From Planococcus donghaensis MPA1U2 (GTDB lineage Bacteria > Bacillota > Bacilli > Bacillales_A > Planococcaceae): a DNA stretch of 64,000 bases. Under the pieces are notes generated by a model, which was given only the letters and a program-made list of their open reading frames with translations, had not been told where the DNA came from and ran no database searches. The position numbers were made by a program, and so were the translations under genes. Location: the NCBI RefSeq assembly GCF_000189395.1, contig NZ_AEPB01000019.1, positions 41,173-105,172 of the forward strand, read 5' to 3'. This document shows, in pieces, positions 35,237 through 44,638 of the stretch (within the stretch, counting starts at the first letter, position 1; each line of letters starts with the position of its first letter).

Positions 35237-36670
35237 ATGAACAATCGTGATATTCGTAACTATGTTAAAAAAGTAGAGCGTATTTTGAAGATGCTTCATA
35301 TCGGACGTAGTTTTCAGTTTGCTTTGTTTGCAGGATTATTGTTAGCTGTAGCTTTGCTTTTCGTGTCACGATTGTTCGTGCTTCCTTATTATGAATTTTA
35401 TGCATATGCAGCAGGAACAACCGTATTAGTTGGTTGGCTGTTATTGTCTTTAAAAGGACTTCCAACTGAGCAGCAAGCAGTACAAGAATTAGATCGCTTT
35501 ACACCGCATAATCAATTATTGACGGTTTGGAAATTGACAGAACACAATAAACTGTCAGAAGAGCTGATTTACAAAACAGCTCAAAATATTCCCTATAGCT
35601 ATCAACTGTTTCGAAAAGAACGCAAAGTGTGGCTACGCCCTAAATGGTTGATAGGTGCTGTAATCAGTGCTGCTTTAATGCTCTTGCTTTTAGTGTTTCC
35701 AAGCAATTTGCAAAATCAAGCAAATGATGTGGAAAAAGAACTTGAATTAGTAGAAGAGCTTAAAAAAGAAATTGATGATATTAAAAAACAAGCAGAATCA
35801 GAAACGGTAAAAAAAGAATTAGAAGCTTTAAAAGCTGCAATAGCAGAAAAAGAAAATCCGGAAGCGGTTCTAAAAGAAATTGTAAAAAAACAAAAAGAGT
35901 TGGAATTGAAAAAGCGGCAGTTAGCGGAAGACAACAATACTGAAGCTAAAAAAACGAGTGAGGATATAGAAAAAGCAGCCGATCAATTAGCCGAACAAGC
36001 AGGAAAGACGCAAACGACTTTAAGCAATATGGGGAAACCTGTCGCATTTCCGTTGCAACAAACAATTGCTAATCGTGAACAATCGAACGAAAGTAAAAGA
36101 GACGGTACTAGTGAGGGCGAGTCCTCTGAAACTACTGGTGAATCAGGTGGTAGTGGACAAGCATCAGAAACTGGAGAGAACAAATCAACAGGTGAATCAG
36201 ATTCAGAAAATAGCGAGTCTCAAGGCCAGGGACAAAGTCAAGGACAAGGCCAAGGACAAGGACAAGGCCAAGGCCAAGGCCAGGGACAAGGACAAGGCCA
36301 AGGCCAAGGCCAGGGACAAGGACAAGGCCAAGGCCAGGGACAAGGACAAGGACAAGGCCAAGGACAAGGCCAAGGACAAGGTGGCAGCGGGGCTGGTATA
36401 GGTAAAGGTAGCCGCGATTTATTGACAGTACCTACTCGAATCGGTGGCCAAGGACAAACGACAGTTGATAGTGGAGAAGTTGGTGAAGGCGAAGCTGTTG
36501 GTGAACAAACTGGGACGGTTTCTGCAACAAAAGGAACTGTTCGCCCCTATGCAGATGTAGTAGGAGATTACTCAACATCGTATTTTTCAAGCGCCGACCG
36601 TCTGCAATTGCCACCTGACTTGCAAACCATTGTTAAACAATACTTTACAGAAATTGAATCCGACAAATAG
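35237..36670 (+). CDS. Membrane coiled-coil protein with a long Gly-Gln repeat
   Basis: Protein of 477 residues. Two N-terminal membrane segments (about 26-45 and 53-73) and a third (about 137-155) precede a long charged coiled coil (about 160-255) rich in Lys and Glu. A Ser/Gly/Glu-rich linker leads to about 25 GQ dipeptides (about 330-385). The final part carries YADVVGDYSTSYFSSADR (about 434-451) and a short helix. The C-terminal motif looks conserved rather than random, so it may dock to a partner; this is inference. No enzyme motif was seen. The gene sits between the ABC permease and the second MoxR gene. Confidence 0.75.
   Translation: MNNRDIRNYVKKVERILKMLHIGRSFQFALFAGLLLAVALLFVSRLFVLPYYEFYAYAAGTTVLVGWLLLSLKGLPTEQQAVQELDRFTPHNQLLTVWKLTEHNKLSEELIYKTAQNIPYSYQLFRKERKVWLRPKWLIGAVISAALMLLLLVFPSNLQNQANDVEKELELVEELKKEIDDIKKQAESETVKKELEALKAAIAEKENPEAVLKEIVKKQKELELKKRQLAEDNNTEAKKTSEDIEKAADQLAEQAGKTQTTLSNMGKPVAFPLQQTIANREQSNESKRDGTSEGESSETTGESGGSGQASETGENKSTGESDSENSESQGQGQSQGQGQGQGQGQGQGQGQGQGQGQGQGQGQGQGQGQGQGQGQGQGQGQGGSGAGIGKGSRDLLTVPTRIGGQGQTTVDSGEVGEGEAVGEQTGTVSATKGTVRPYADVVGDYSTSYFSSADRLQLPPDLQTIVKQYFTEIESDK
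36223..36381 (+). repeat. Gly-Gln coding tandem repeat
   Basis: About 26 head-to-tail hexamers of the form GGACAA/GGCCAA/GGCCAG, each coding Gly-Gln. The third-base pattern repeats in larger blocks (for example GGCCAAGGCCAAGGCCAGGG), showing duplication of multi-unit segments. Unit length keeps frame. Confidence 0.9.
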
Positions 36671-36684
36671 AAAAGAGGGTTTTC

Positions 36685-37677
36685 ATGACATTCACTACCG
36701 AGCAATTTACAGAGATGAGCCAATTGCTTCAAGAAGTAAAGACGGAGATAGGACATTTTATCGTTGGACAAGAAAGCGCAGTTGAGTTTTCTTTATACGC
36801 CATTTTAGCAGACGGACACGCTTTACTCGAAGGGCTCCCAGGTCTTGGGAAAACGATGTTAATACGAACCATTTCGGATGTTCTTGATTTGTCGTTTTCA
36901 AGAATTCAGTTTACGCCTGATTTAATGCCTTCAGATATTACCGGAACTAGCCTGATTGAACGAGACGCACAAGGGCGCCAGCAATTTACGTTTAGAGAAG
37001 GCCCGATTTTTCACCAAATGGTATTAGCGGATGAAATTAACCGCGCAACTCCTAAAACTCAAAGTGCGCTTTTGGAGGCAATGGGAGAAAAAACGGTGAC
37101 GATTCTAGGAGATACAAAAGAAATGGCACGCCCATTTTTTGTTTTGGCTACTCAAAACCCTATTGAGATGGAAGGAACTTATCCGTTGCCAGAAGCACAA
37201 ATGGACCGATTTTTATGTAAGATTCTAGTTTCTTATCCTAGTCGCAAAGAACTTGCTGAAATTAGTCGACGAACAACAGGCGCACAGTCTATTAAACTCA
37301 GCAAAAAAATGAATACCTCTAGTTTAATCGAGGCACAACAGATGGTGAAAGAAGTATTGTTGGCAGAAGACATTTTAATGGTCGCTGTCGACATCATTCA
37401 AAATACGCATCCTGAGCATTCAGAACATCAAGAAATTCAACAATTTGTTCAATATGGTAGCGGTCCTCGTGGATTGCAAAGTTTAATCCGCTTAGCTAAA
37501 GCACGGGCGTTAATGGAAGGGCGTTATCATGTATCTATTGGTGATTTAAAGCATGTGGCAAAACCGGTATTGAGACATCGTTTGTTATTAAATTATGAAG
37601 CAGAAGCCATTGGCAAACAAGCAGACGAATTGATCGACAAAGTGCTGAGTACAGCAGGTAAAGGCGTTTTGAAATGA
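36685..37677 (+). CDS. MoxR-type AAA+ ATPase (second locus)
   Basis: AAA+ ATPase of 330 residues. Walker A is EGLPGLGKTMLIR (about 51-63), Walker B is LADEINRATPKTQSALLEAM, and the sensor segment is ATQNPIEMEGTYPLPEAQMDRF, matching the canonical MoxR signature more closely than the paralogue at 20127. The lid domain is around VQYGSGPRGLQSLIRLAKARA. It is expected to act as a chaperone for the VWA proteins encoded downstream. Its stop codon overlaps the start of the DUF58 gene (ATGA). The ribosome site is AAAAGAGGG. Confidence 0.93.
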   Translation: MTFTTEQFTEMSQLLQEVKTEIGHFIVGQESAVEFSLYAILADGHALLEGLPGLGKTMLIRTISDVLDLSFSRIQFTPDLMPSDITGTSLIERDAQGRQQFTFREGPIFHQMVLADEINRATPKTQSALLEAMGEKTVTILGDTKEMARPFFVLATQNPIEMEGTYPLPEAQMDRFLCKILVSYPSRKELAEISRRTTGAQSIKLSKKMNTSSLIEAQQMVKEVLLAEDILMVAVDIIQNTHPEHSEHQEIQQFVQYGSGPRGLQSLIRLAKARALMEGRYHVSIGDLKHVAKPVLRHRLLLNYEAEAIGKQADELIDKVLSTAGKGVLK

Positions 37678-38534
37678 CGCTATTAAACCTACCAGCTGAT
37701 TGGGGCTCACGTCTCAGCCGCTACTCCATAGGGACAAAAGCAAAAATAAGGGGTCATCATAAAGGGTCTCATCGATCTATGCGCTTTGGTAGTTCGCTAG
37801 ATTTCTCTGATTTTCGGGAATACCATCCGGGAGATGATGTACGCCACATTGATTGGAACGTATACGCACGAACCGAAAGAGTATACATTAAACGCTTTTT
37901 AGATGAACAAGAAATGCGTATTCACATATTGCTAGATAGCTCGAAATCGATGAACAATAAATGGCTGTTTGCTAAGCAAATGGTGTTTTCACTTGGGCTA
38001 ATGGTATTAGGAAGCGATGATCGATTAACGGTTTCTGCTGGACTAAAAGAAGTCATCCCTTTTCGAAAAAAAGGAAAGTCAGCTAAAAAGTTGTTGGAGC
38101 ATTTTGTTTCGACCATGCCAGAACCTCAAAGTTTGTCGTTTGCCAAGCAAGCAAGTTTTCAAGCAGCAAAAGATTCTACAGTCTTATTTATTGTCTCAGA
38201 TGGGTTAGAACCGTTAGAAGAGTGGAACTTGTTTTTTAGACAAGCTCCAGCCTATGCGCATGATATTCGGTTTATCCATATGAATACAGAAGAAGAGCGG
38301 GTGCCTTCTTATAAAGGAGATCTTCGCTTTATCGATGAAGAAACGCAACAAGTGACGAGTGTGACGGTTACAGAAGAAGCGCTTCGTGCCTATCAAAAAC
38401 AAAGCGAGCTTCATAGCAAAGGCTTGGAATCACTTTGTCGAACTTATGGAATCGCATATCTGCCTTTACGTGTAGAAGATGGCATAGAGCAAGTATTGTT
38501 CCATCAAATGATAAGGAAAAATTGGATCGGATGA
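37674..38534 (+). CDS. DUF58/VWA-like protein
   Basis: Soluble protein of 286 residues. The DUF58 core is SSLDFSDFREYHPGDDVRHI and IDWNVYARTERVYIKRF (about 40-80). A degenerate VWA-type fold follows, with a MIDAS-like LLDSSKSM (about 84-91) and a second loop VLFIVSDGLEPLE. Unlike the DUF58 protein at 21063 it has no membrane anchor. MoxR-DUF58-VWA is a known recurring gene set; the DUF58 partner may be the MoxR client. It overlaps MoxR by four bases and the next gene is 11 bases downstream. Confidence 0.9.
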   Translation: MTLLNLPADWGSRLSRYSIGTKAKIRGHHKGSHRSMRFGSSLDFSDFREYHPGDDVRHIDWNVYARTERVYIKRFLDEQEMRIHILLDSSKSMNNKWLFAKQMVFSLGLMVLGSDDRLTVSAGLKEVIPFRKKGKSAKKLLEHFVSTMPEPQSLSFAKQASFQAAKDSTVLFIVSDGLEPLEEWNLFFRQAPAYAHDIRFIHMNTEEERVPSYKGDLRFIDEETQQVTSVTVTEEALRAYQKQSELHSKGLESLCRTYGIAYLPLRVEDGIEQVLFHQMIRKNWIG

Positions 38535-38545
38535 GGTGAAGCGGC

Positions 38546-40279
38546 ATGGGAGCATCAAATTGGGGAATGATCTGGACAGCGGTTATGCCGTTAGCCGTTA
38601 TTCTCTATTATTTCTTTAGAAAAAAATACAAAGACCAGCATGTGTCTTCAACCTTGTTCTGGCAAGAACGTATGAGAGAACTGCAAGCTTCTCCTTATTT
38701 AAAAAAATTGCAGCATCATCTATTGTTTTATTTACAATTGGCGGCGCTGCTCTTTTGTGTGTTAGCGCTAATTGAACCGTTTAGTGAATCAGAAACCTTA
38801 GCAGGCAATGATTTTATATTTGTGGTGGATACGTCAGCAACGATGCTTGCAGGATCTCCTTCTCATTTTGAAAAACAACAACAAGAAATGAAAAATCTAG
38901 CTGCACAAGCAGGCGGAAAGCCAGTCACGATCGTCACAACCGGCATCAGTCCGAAAGTGGTCATCCGTAATGAGCAAGATTTAGAAAAAGTCGAAAAAAC
39001 CATCGATCTATTAACGATCAATTATGAAAGCGCTGAAATTGAGCAAACAATTTTGTTTGCGGATACATTGGCAGTTAATGATTCCACCATTATTCATATA
39101 TTTACAGACAGCTTAGACCGAGCTGTGCTTGCCAATAAAATTGGTCAAAGCTATCACGTACACGGTTTTACGGAAACGTTACACAATGTCTCAATCCGCC
39201 AATTTGGTCTTTCGAAAATGGAGGATGAAACACGTGGAATTGTTCAGTTGGTAAATAATAGCGAAGAAGCTTTATCTGCGACCGTACAATTGACAAGTGA
39301 TAGTGTGGAAAAAAGAATTGACGTAGAGCTAGCGGCTTCTGAAGAACTGCTTGTGCCGGTTGAAGATTTACCAAATAAACAGCTGTGGCAAGCAACAGTA
39401 GAAGTAGCAGATGACTATTCGGCTGACAACACCATGGCAACTTATTTAGCTCCTCCTGGTGATGCAGTCGTAATTGATTCAGCGTTACACGAGTTAATCG
39501 CTAGTGGTTTTCGTTCGTTATCTTTAGACGTAACATTGTCAGAGTCGAGCCAATTGCAGCCCGGTTCAGGAGTGCCACTCGTGACAAATCAGCGTAATTT
39601 ACTTGAAGGACCAACACCGATTTTATTATTTGGTCGCAATGATGAAAACCCCTTTGAAGTAGTAGGGCAAATCGAAACAAAAGCACATCCGCTTTTCACA
39701 TATGCGTCTTTAGATGAGGTATATGTATCACAACTCTATCCCCCTATTGAAAGCTATGAAACGATTGCGACCATCGATGACCATCCATTTATACAAATTT
39801 CTCCCAAAGGCGATATTATCGTGTTGACAGATGCCCAATTGACCGACTGGCCATTATCTCCATCATTTCCATTATTTTTGTGGAGTGCGATGGAAAGTTT
39901 ATCTGGAGATGCGGAATTTCTCGGGTATTTCCAGCCAAATGAACACCGGTCTGTGTCGTTAGCTTCACAAACAGGAGAATGGGAAATCTTTCGAGAGGGC
40001 ACGTACAGCCACTCATACATAGAAGGAAGTGGCCCATTTATCGCTCCAGCTGAGCCTGGCATTTATCAAGTGGTGGGTGATGAAAAAGAAATGACGATGA
40101 TTGTTCAGCTAAGCTCTAAAGAAAAGACGCTTGTAACTGGTTCGACTTACAAAATGGGACAAGCAGAGCTTGTGCAAGATAAGGTTCGTTTTTCTTACGT
40201 ACCGTTTTTACTCGGAATAATTTTGCTGTTAGTAGTTGTGGAATGGGAGGTGTATCGCCGTGGAATTACAACTCGGTAA
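38546..40279 (+). CDS. BatA-type membrane protein with one VWA domain
   Basis: Protein of 577 residues with the N-terminal BatA/aerotolerance layout. The first membrane segment is about 8-23 and the second about 53-72, bracketing a cytoplasmic loop. A VWA-like domain follows (about 80-200) with MIDAS FVVDTSATM; the usual DxSxS is DxSxT here. Beta-rich outside domains take up about 200-545, and a last membrane segment is at about 551-570. Metal binding is plausible but the site is imperfect. It overlaps the start of the next VWA gene by 20 bases. The ribosome site is GAGGTGAAG. Confidence 0.82.
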   Translation: MGASNWGMIWTAVMPLAVILYYFFRKKYKDQHVSSTLFWQERMRELQASPYLKKLQHHLLFYLQLAALLFCVLALIEPFSESETLAGNDFIFVVDTSATMLAGSPSHFEKQQQEMKNLAAQAGGKPVTIVTTGISPKVVIRNEQDLEKVEKTIDLLTINYESAEIEQTILFADTLAVNDSTIIHIFTDSLDRAVLANKIGQSYHVHGFTETLHNVSIRQFGLSKMEDETRGIVQLVNNSEEALSATVQLTSDSVEKRIDVELAASEELLVPVEDLPNKQLWQATVEVADDYSADNTMATYLAPPGDAVVIDSALHELIASGFRSLSLDVTLSESSQLQPGSGVPLVTNQRNLLEGPTPILLFGRNDENPFEVVGQIETKAHPLFTYASLDEVYVSQLYPPIESYETIATIDDHPFIQISPKGDIIVLTDAQLTDWPLSPSFPLFLWSAMESLSGDAEFLGYFQPNEHRSVSLASQTGEWEIFREGTYSHSYIEGSGPFIAPAEPGIYQVVGDEKEMTMIVQLSSKEKTLVTGSTYKMGQAELVQDKVRFSYVPFLLGIILLLVVVEWEVYRRGITTR

Positions 40280-42833
40280 TCCGATTTGGCTCCTATTGCT
40301 GCTTCCTGCCACCCTCTATTTTGGTTGGTTTGCTGTCAAAAATTTTCGTGCGAGCACGAAATTAGTAAAAATTGTTTTTTTACTTAGAGCTACGGCAGTC
40401 GCTTTACTAATTTTTGCTTTAGCCACTCCATCGCTATTTAGTCCGGTAAAAGAAGAGCAAGTTATTTTCTTATTGGACCGCTCTGCATCTCTTGAAGGGC
40501 TACAAACCGAGATGGCAGCAGCAGTAGAAGATGCATTAAAAGCAAAAAAAGATCATCAATCAGTCGCTGTTTATACGTTTGCAGAAGATTTTCAAAGTCT
40601 GTTGCCAATGACCAATAATCCACAAACCTTGCCGGCAGAAGTGAGCGTTAGTCAAAATGGCAACACCAATATCGCTCGTGCGTTGGAACTCGCTTCAAAT
40701 AGTGGGGATACGAATTTAGCAACTCGACTAGTGATTATAACAGATGGCAATGAAACCCAATCATCTGCAGTTGAAAGTCTAAATCGTTTGCAGTCTGATC
40801 GACTCCAAGTAGATATATGGCCAATCGAACAAACTACCAAAAACGATATGGCGATTAGTCGCTTTGAAACACCGGCTCGCGCTTTTTTAGGAGAATCTCA
40901 ATCTTTTACAATTGCTGTAGACTCGGATAAAGAAGCTAAAGCGAAATTAATTTTTTCCGCAAATAATCGGGATTTGGATATTCAACCAATTGAAGTTCTT
41001 GAAGGTCAAAATGTTTATAGTTATTCCTACCCTGCAAATGTTGAAGGCCTTCAAAAATATGAAGTACGTTTAGAAACAGAAGAGGATGCGTATCTTGAAA
41101 ACAATTCTTTGTATAGCATTACAGAAGTCGCTGGAAACCCAGAAGTTTTAGTTGTGAATGGTGGCGAACCGAGTCCAATTCCAGCATTGTTAGATACCGG
41201 AAATTTGCGTGTAACAGAATTGACTTCAACGCAATTGCCGAGTAGTTTATCTGCTATGCTTCGCTATGACTCGATTATTTTTGATAATGTATCTGGAACA
41301 GCTATTGGTGAGCAGCAAATGGCAATTATTGAACAAGCAGTAAGGCAGTTTGGTGTTGGCTTTATGATGGTTGGTGGAGATCAAAGTTTTGGTCTGGGTG
41401 GTTATTTCAAAACACCGATTGAACGCTTATTGCCTGTAGAAATGGAAGTGAAAGGCAAGCACGAATTGCCTTCACTTGGGTTAATGATTGTTATGGACCG
41501 TTCAGGAAGTATGATGGGATTAAAGATGGAGCTAGCGAAAGAAGCCGCTGCAAGATCTGTTGAACTTTTGCGTTCTGATGATACTTTAGGAGTCATCGCT
41601 TTTGACGACCAGCCGTGGGAAATACTGCCGACTGGTAAAGTAGATGATCCGAAAAAAGCAGCAGATAAAATTTTAAGTATTACACCAGGTGGGGGCACTG
41701 AAATTTATCGATCATTGGAACAAGCCTATACCGAACTTGAGGATTTAGAATTGCAACGAAAACATATTATTTTGTTAACAGATGGTCAATCCTCAACTTC
41801 TAATGATTATGACGCGTTGATTGAAAACGGCAAAGACCATAATATTACATTATCGACCGTTTCTATTGGTCAAGATGCAGACCGAAATTTGCTCGAACAA
41901 CTAGCGGGTACTGGTAGCGGGCGATTTTACGATGTAACAGATGCCACTACGATTCCAGCGATTTTATCAAGAGAAACCATTATGATGTCGCGAACTTATA
42001 TTGTCGACAAACCGTTTTACCCAATTGTTTATAATAGCAAATGGAATAATTTATTTGCAGAGGGTGTTCCGCAATTAAATACGTATATTGCAACAACCGC
42101 AAAAAATACAGCATCCGTTGCTCTTGAAAGTGAAGAGGAAGATCCAATACTTGCAAGTTGGAACTACGGACTAGGCAAAACAATTGCCTATACATCAGGA
42201 AGTGGAGCATGGAGTGGAGATTTTCAAAGTTGGTCGAATTGGCCAGACTTTTGGAACCGGAGCGCAGCTGAACTATTGCCGTCATTTGAAGAAATTCCAT
42301 TTTCGGTCGTCCGAAAAGAACAAGGCATTTATTCGATTGAAGATCCGACAAATAGCTCCGCGATTTTGACCGTGGCTGCAGTTGATGAACAAGGTAACGA
42401 AATTCCGCTGCAAACGGAACCTGTAGCTCCAGGAAAAGTAGACGTGAAAATGGATGCACCACCAGGGTTGGTCTTTTTTAGCATTAGTAACGAATCAGGG
42501 GCAGCTTATAAAACAGCTCTGACCGTTCCTTATGGCGATGAGTACAAAACTACAGAGGCAAACATGTCTTTAATGACTACGTTGACTGAGCGTACAGGTG
42601 GACAGCTCTTAGAAACAGTTGATGAGTCGTTCCGCGAGATGACTTACACAAGTGGCGCCATTCGTTCGATTCAGTTGGTGCTGTTATTTGGTGCAATGCT
42701 CTTGTTTTTTATCGACATCACACTCAGACGTTTTGGTTTAACGGTCCCTACATTAAAACAAAAAGCCATAAAAGAAGAGTCCGATTCACCTGGGTCGATT
42801 GATCAATTAATAAAAGCAAAAAAGAAAAAATAA
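40260..42833 (+). CDS. Large membrane protein with two VWA domains and a GATase-like fold
   Basis: Last gene of the operon, 857 residues. Two N-terminal membrane segments (about 8-24 and 37-55) precede the first VWA domain with a perfect MIDAS, FLLDRSAS (about 69-76), and ITDGNE. A glutamine-amidotransferase-like segment follows (VLVVNGGEPSPIPAL, GFMMVGGDQSFGLGGY), lacking an obvious nucleophile Cys. The second VWA has MIVMDRSGSM and HIILLTDGQSS. A C-terminal membrane segment (about 802-821) and a basic tail end the protein. GTG 40260 is chosen because GGGAGGTG lies seven bases upstream. The two intact MIDAS sites make it the best MoxR client candidate. Confidence 0.85.
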   Translation: MELQLGNPIWLLLLLPATLYFGWFAVKNFRASTKLVKIVFLLRATAVALLIFALATPSLFSPVKEEQVIFLLDRSASLEGLQTEMAAAVEDALKAKKDHQSVAVYTFAEDFQSLLPMTNNPQTLPAEVSVSQNGNTNIARALELASNSGDTNLATRLVIITDGNETQSSAVESLNRLQSDRLQVDIWPIEQTTKNDMAISRFETPARAFLGESQSFTIAVDSDKEAKAKLIFSANNRDLDIQPIEVLEGQNVYSYSYPANVEGLQKYEVRLETEEDAYLENNSLYSITEVAGNPEVLVVNGGEPSPIPALLDTGNLRVTELTSTQLPSSLSAMLRYDSIIFDNVSGTAIGEQQMAIIEQAVRQFGVGFMMVGGDQSFGLGGYFKTPIERLLPVEMEVKGKHELPSLGLMIVMDRSGSMMGLKMELAKEAAARSVELLRSDDTLGVIAFDDQPWEILPTGKVDDPKKAADKILSITPGGGTEIYRSLEQAYTELEDLELQRKHIILLTDGQSSTSNDYDALIENGKDHNITLSTVSIGQDADRNLLEQLAGTGSGRFYDVTDATTIPAILSRETIMMSRTYIVDKPFYPIVYNSKWNNLFAEGVPQLNTYIATTAKNTASVALESEEEDPILASWNYGLGKTIAYTSGSGAWSGDFQSWSNWPDFWNRSAAELLPSFEEIPFSVVRKEQGIYSIEDPTNSSAILTVAAVDEQGNEIPLQTEPVAPGKVDVKMDAPPGLVFFSISNESGAAYKTALTVPYGDEYKTTEANMSLMTTLTERTGGQLLETVDESFREMTYTSGAIRSIQLVLLFGAMLLFFIDITLRRFGLTVPTLKQKAIKEESDSPGSIDQLIKAKKKK

Positions 42834-42851
42834 AGTTTTTTATTTCAACTA

Positions 42852-42890
42852 AAAAAGCAGCTCAGATCAATAAGATCTGAGCTGCTTTTT
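42852..42890. terminator. Bidirectional terminator closing the 31-43 kb operon
   Basis: A 17-bp perfect stem AAAAAGCAGCTCAGATC and its complement around loop AATAA. It is shared with the convergent MFS gene. Confidence 0.9.
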
Positions 42891-42899
42891 GTTTAATTC

Positions 42900-44090
42900 T
42901 TAACTTCGGCTAGTAGCCAAAAGTTGTTGTTTTTTCATAGACCACAGGTTGGCGATAAAGAAACATGTGATCAAAATCGCGGTTCCTAAAATATAAGGAT
43001 AACTCATGTCGATATCAAAAAGAATACCGGCGAGAGCAGGTCCTATCATGTTTCCAAGACTCATATAGGCATTGTTCATACCTGCAGCAAAACCTTGTTC
43101 ATCGCCAGCTAATTTCGAAATCAACGTATTAATTGCAGGACGTAACAACGAAGCCGCTGTGAAAAATACCGCAGATACTAAAAGAATTGCCCAGAAAGAA
43201 CTAACAAACAAGATACCAATCATCCCAGCAGCAGATATTAAGAGATTAACAAGAATTACTTTCATCTCACCAAAACGCTTGAAGAGTTTGTCGATGACAA
43301 AAGTTTGCACCACAACTCCTACAAACCCACCGACTGTGATTAATACGGCAATTTCTTTTGGGGTAAAACCAAATTTTTTATCCGCATACAAAGCGATTGT
43401 CGATTGGAAGTTGGATAAACCAAAAGCAAAAATGAACATAACCAACAACATAACAAAGTATGGTGTGTAGGTGGATCGCTTCATTTGTTGCAGAAGATTT
43501 TCTGATTTTGTATCAGCTGCTTGAATGGTAGGTGCAACGTTTGGCAACACGGCAAAAGAAATGAATGCTGCAATCAATGCTACAGCAGTCGCAATGTAAA
43601 ATGGAAACTGAATACTAACTTCAGCTAAAAATCCACCAATACCAGGTCCTATCATAAAACCTAAAGACATTGATGCACCGAGTAGGCCCATGCCTTTACC
43701 GCGTTCTTCAAATGTCGTAATATCGGCAACAAATGCCATCATTGGAGGAATTAAAAAAGCAGCTCCCAGTCCACTAAAAAAGCGAGCAACGTAAAGCATC
43801 CATAAATGTGTGGCAATGCCGAAAGCCAACTGTGATAATCCGAAGACGATCAATCCAAAGATAATCAGTTTTTTTCGTCCATACTTATCTGAAAGCTGTC
43901 CAGAAATAGGAGAGAATAAGAATTGGGCTAAGGCAAAAGTCGCAATCAATGTACCGAGAGCTTGACCAGCTACTCCGAATGTATCTAAGTAGGCAGGCAT
44001 AATTGGGATGATTAATCCAATACCACTCATCGCAATAAACATATTAAACATGAGCACATAAAGTGCAAATTTATTTGATCGTACGGCCAT
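42900..44090 (-). CDS. MFS multidrug exporter, Bmr/NorA/TetA type
   Basis: Twelve-segment major facilitator of 396 residues. The first helix has IAMSGIGLIIPIMPAYL. Motif A is GQLSDKYGRKKLIIFG (about 63-78) and motif C is GASMSLGFMIGPGIGGFLAE (about 134-153), the signature of DHA1 drug/proton antiporters. It resembles B. subtilis Bmr and S. aureus NorA, but substrate cannot be predicted. The start is set at ATG 44090 (GAAGG seven bases upstream), which aligns with family N-termini. ATG 44108 is also in frame with its own AAGG and cannot be excluded. It is monocistronic. Confidence 0.88.
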   Translation of the reverse strand: MAVRSNKFALYVLMFNMFIAMSGIGLIIPIMPAYLDTFGVAGQALGTLIATFALAQFLFSPISGQLSDKYGRKKLIIFGLIVFGLSQLAFGIATHLWMLYVARFFSGLGAAFLIPPMMAFVADITTFEERGKGMGLLGASMSLGFMIGPGIGGFLAEVSIQFPFYIATAVALIAAFISFAVLPNVAPTIQAADTKSENLLQQMKRSTYTPYFVMLLVMFIFAFGLSNFQSTIALYADKKFGFTPKEIAVLITVGGFVGVVVQTFVIDKLFKRFGEMKVILVNLLISAAGMIGILFVSSFWAILLVSAVFFTAASLLRPAINTLISKLAGDEQGFAAGMNNAYMSLGNMIGPALAGILFDIDMSYPYILGTAILITCFFIANLWSMKKQQLLATSRS

Positions 44091-44638
44091 TAAAAGACCT
44101 TCTTTCATAATTATTTCGCCTTGCTAAATATTAGCCTTTAGAATCTACATACTATACCTCAATTTCTACAAAAAAAACAGATAAATGCTCGGGCTATCAA
44201 TTTTTCATAGTCCTCAGAACTCTCTTTTAATCTCGCATGAAAGAAACCTCAAACCAGGTAAGTTCGAGTCTTCCTTTAGGTGATGAATAGTTTATGTTCA
44301 TGAGCTATAAGGACGCATCAAAATCAATTTGAAAATTATTTGCGATAAGGGATTGTTATCTATTGCAATTTACTAGGGATTTTTACTATCATAGAGAAAG
44401 TGTGAAATTACAATAAGGCGAAAAGAATGATAAGATAGCTATAAATGATTTAGTATATGTTACGAACATGATTTTACTTATGTCATTTAGCAAAATAGCT
44501 CTAATTAGGAAGAGGAATTTGAATCTTTCTTAGCTTGCTTAACCATGCAAATTACAAACGATTTCTACAGTTCAACACATATAGAGAATGCATATAAAAG
44601 ATTTAAACAGCTCGACCAAAACTCTAGGAGTGATAAAT
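44091..44638. other. 548-base gene-poor interval, AT-rich
   Basis: This interval contains the upstream regions of the MFS gene (minus strand) and the cysteine-rich protein gene (plus strand). I found no convincing promoter pair, hairpin, tRNA or open frame with a ribosome site in it. Its AT-rich, featureless character could reflect a decayed gene. Confidence 0.5.

Noticed and set aside
36066-36401. 111-codon plus-strand frame with Lys-Ala-Lys-Asp repeats
   Set aside because: It is the +1 frame shadow of the Gly-Gln repeat; the true frame continues through both sides with conserved-looking ends.
44262-44270. GTTCGAGTC, resembling a tRNA T-loop
   Set aside because: The flanking bases do not form a five-base-pair T stem and no acceptor, D or anticodon arm is present.
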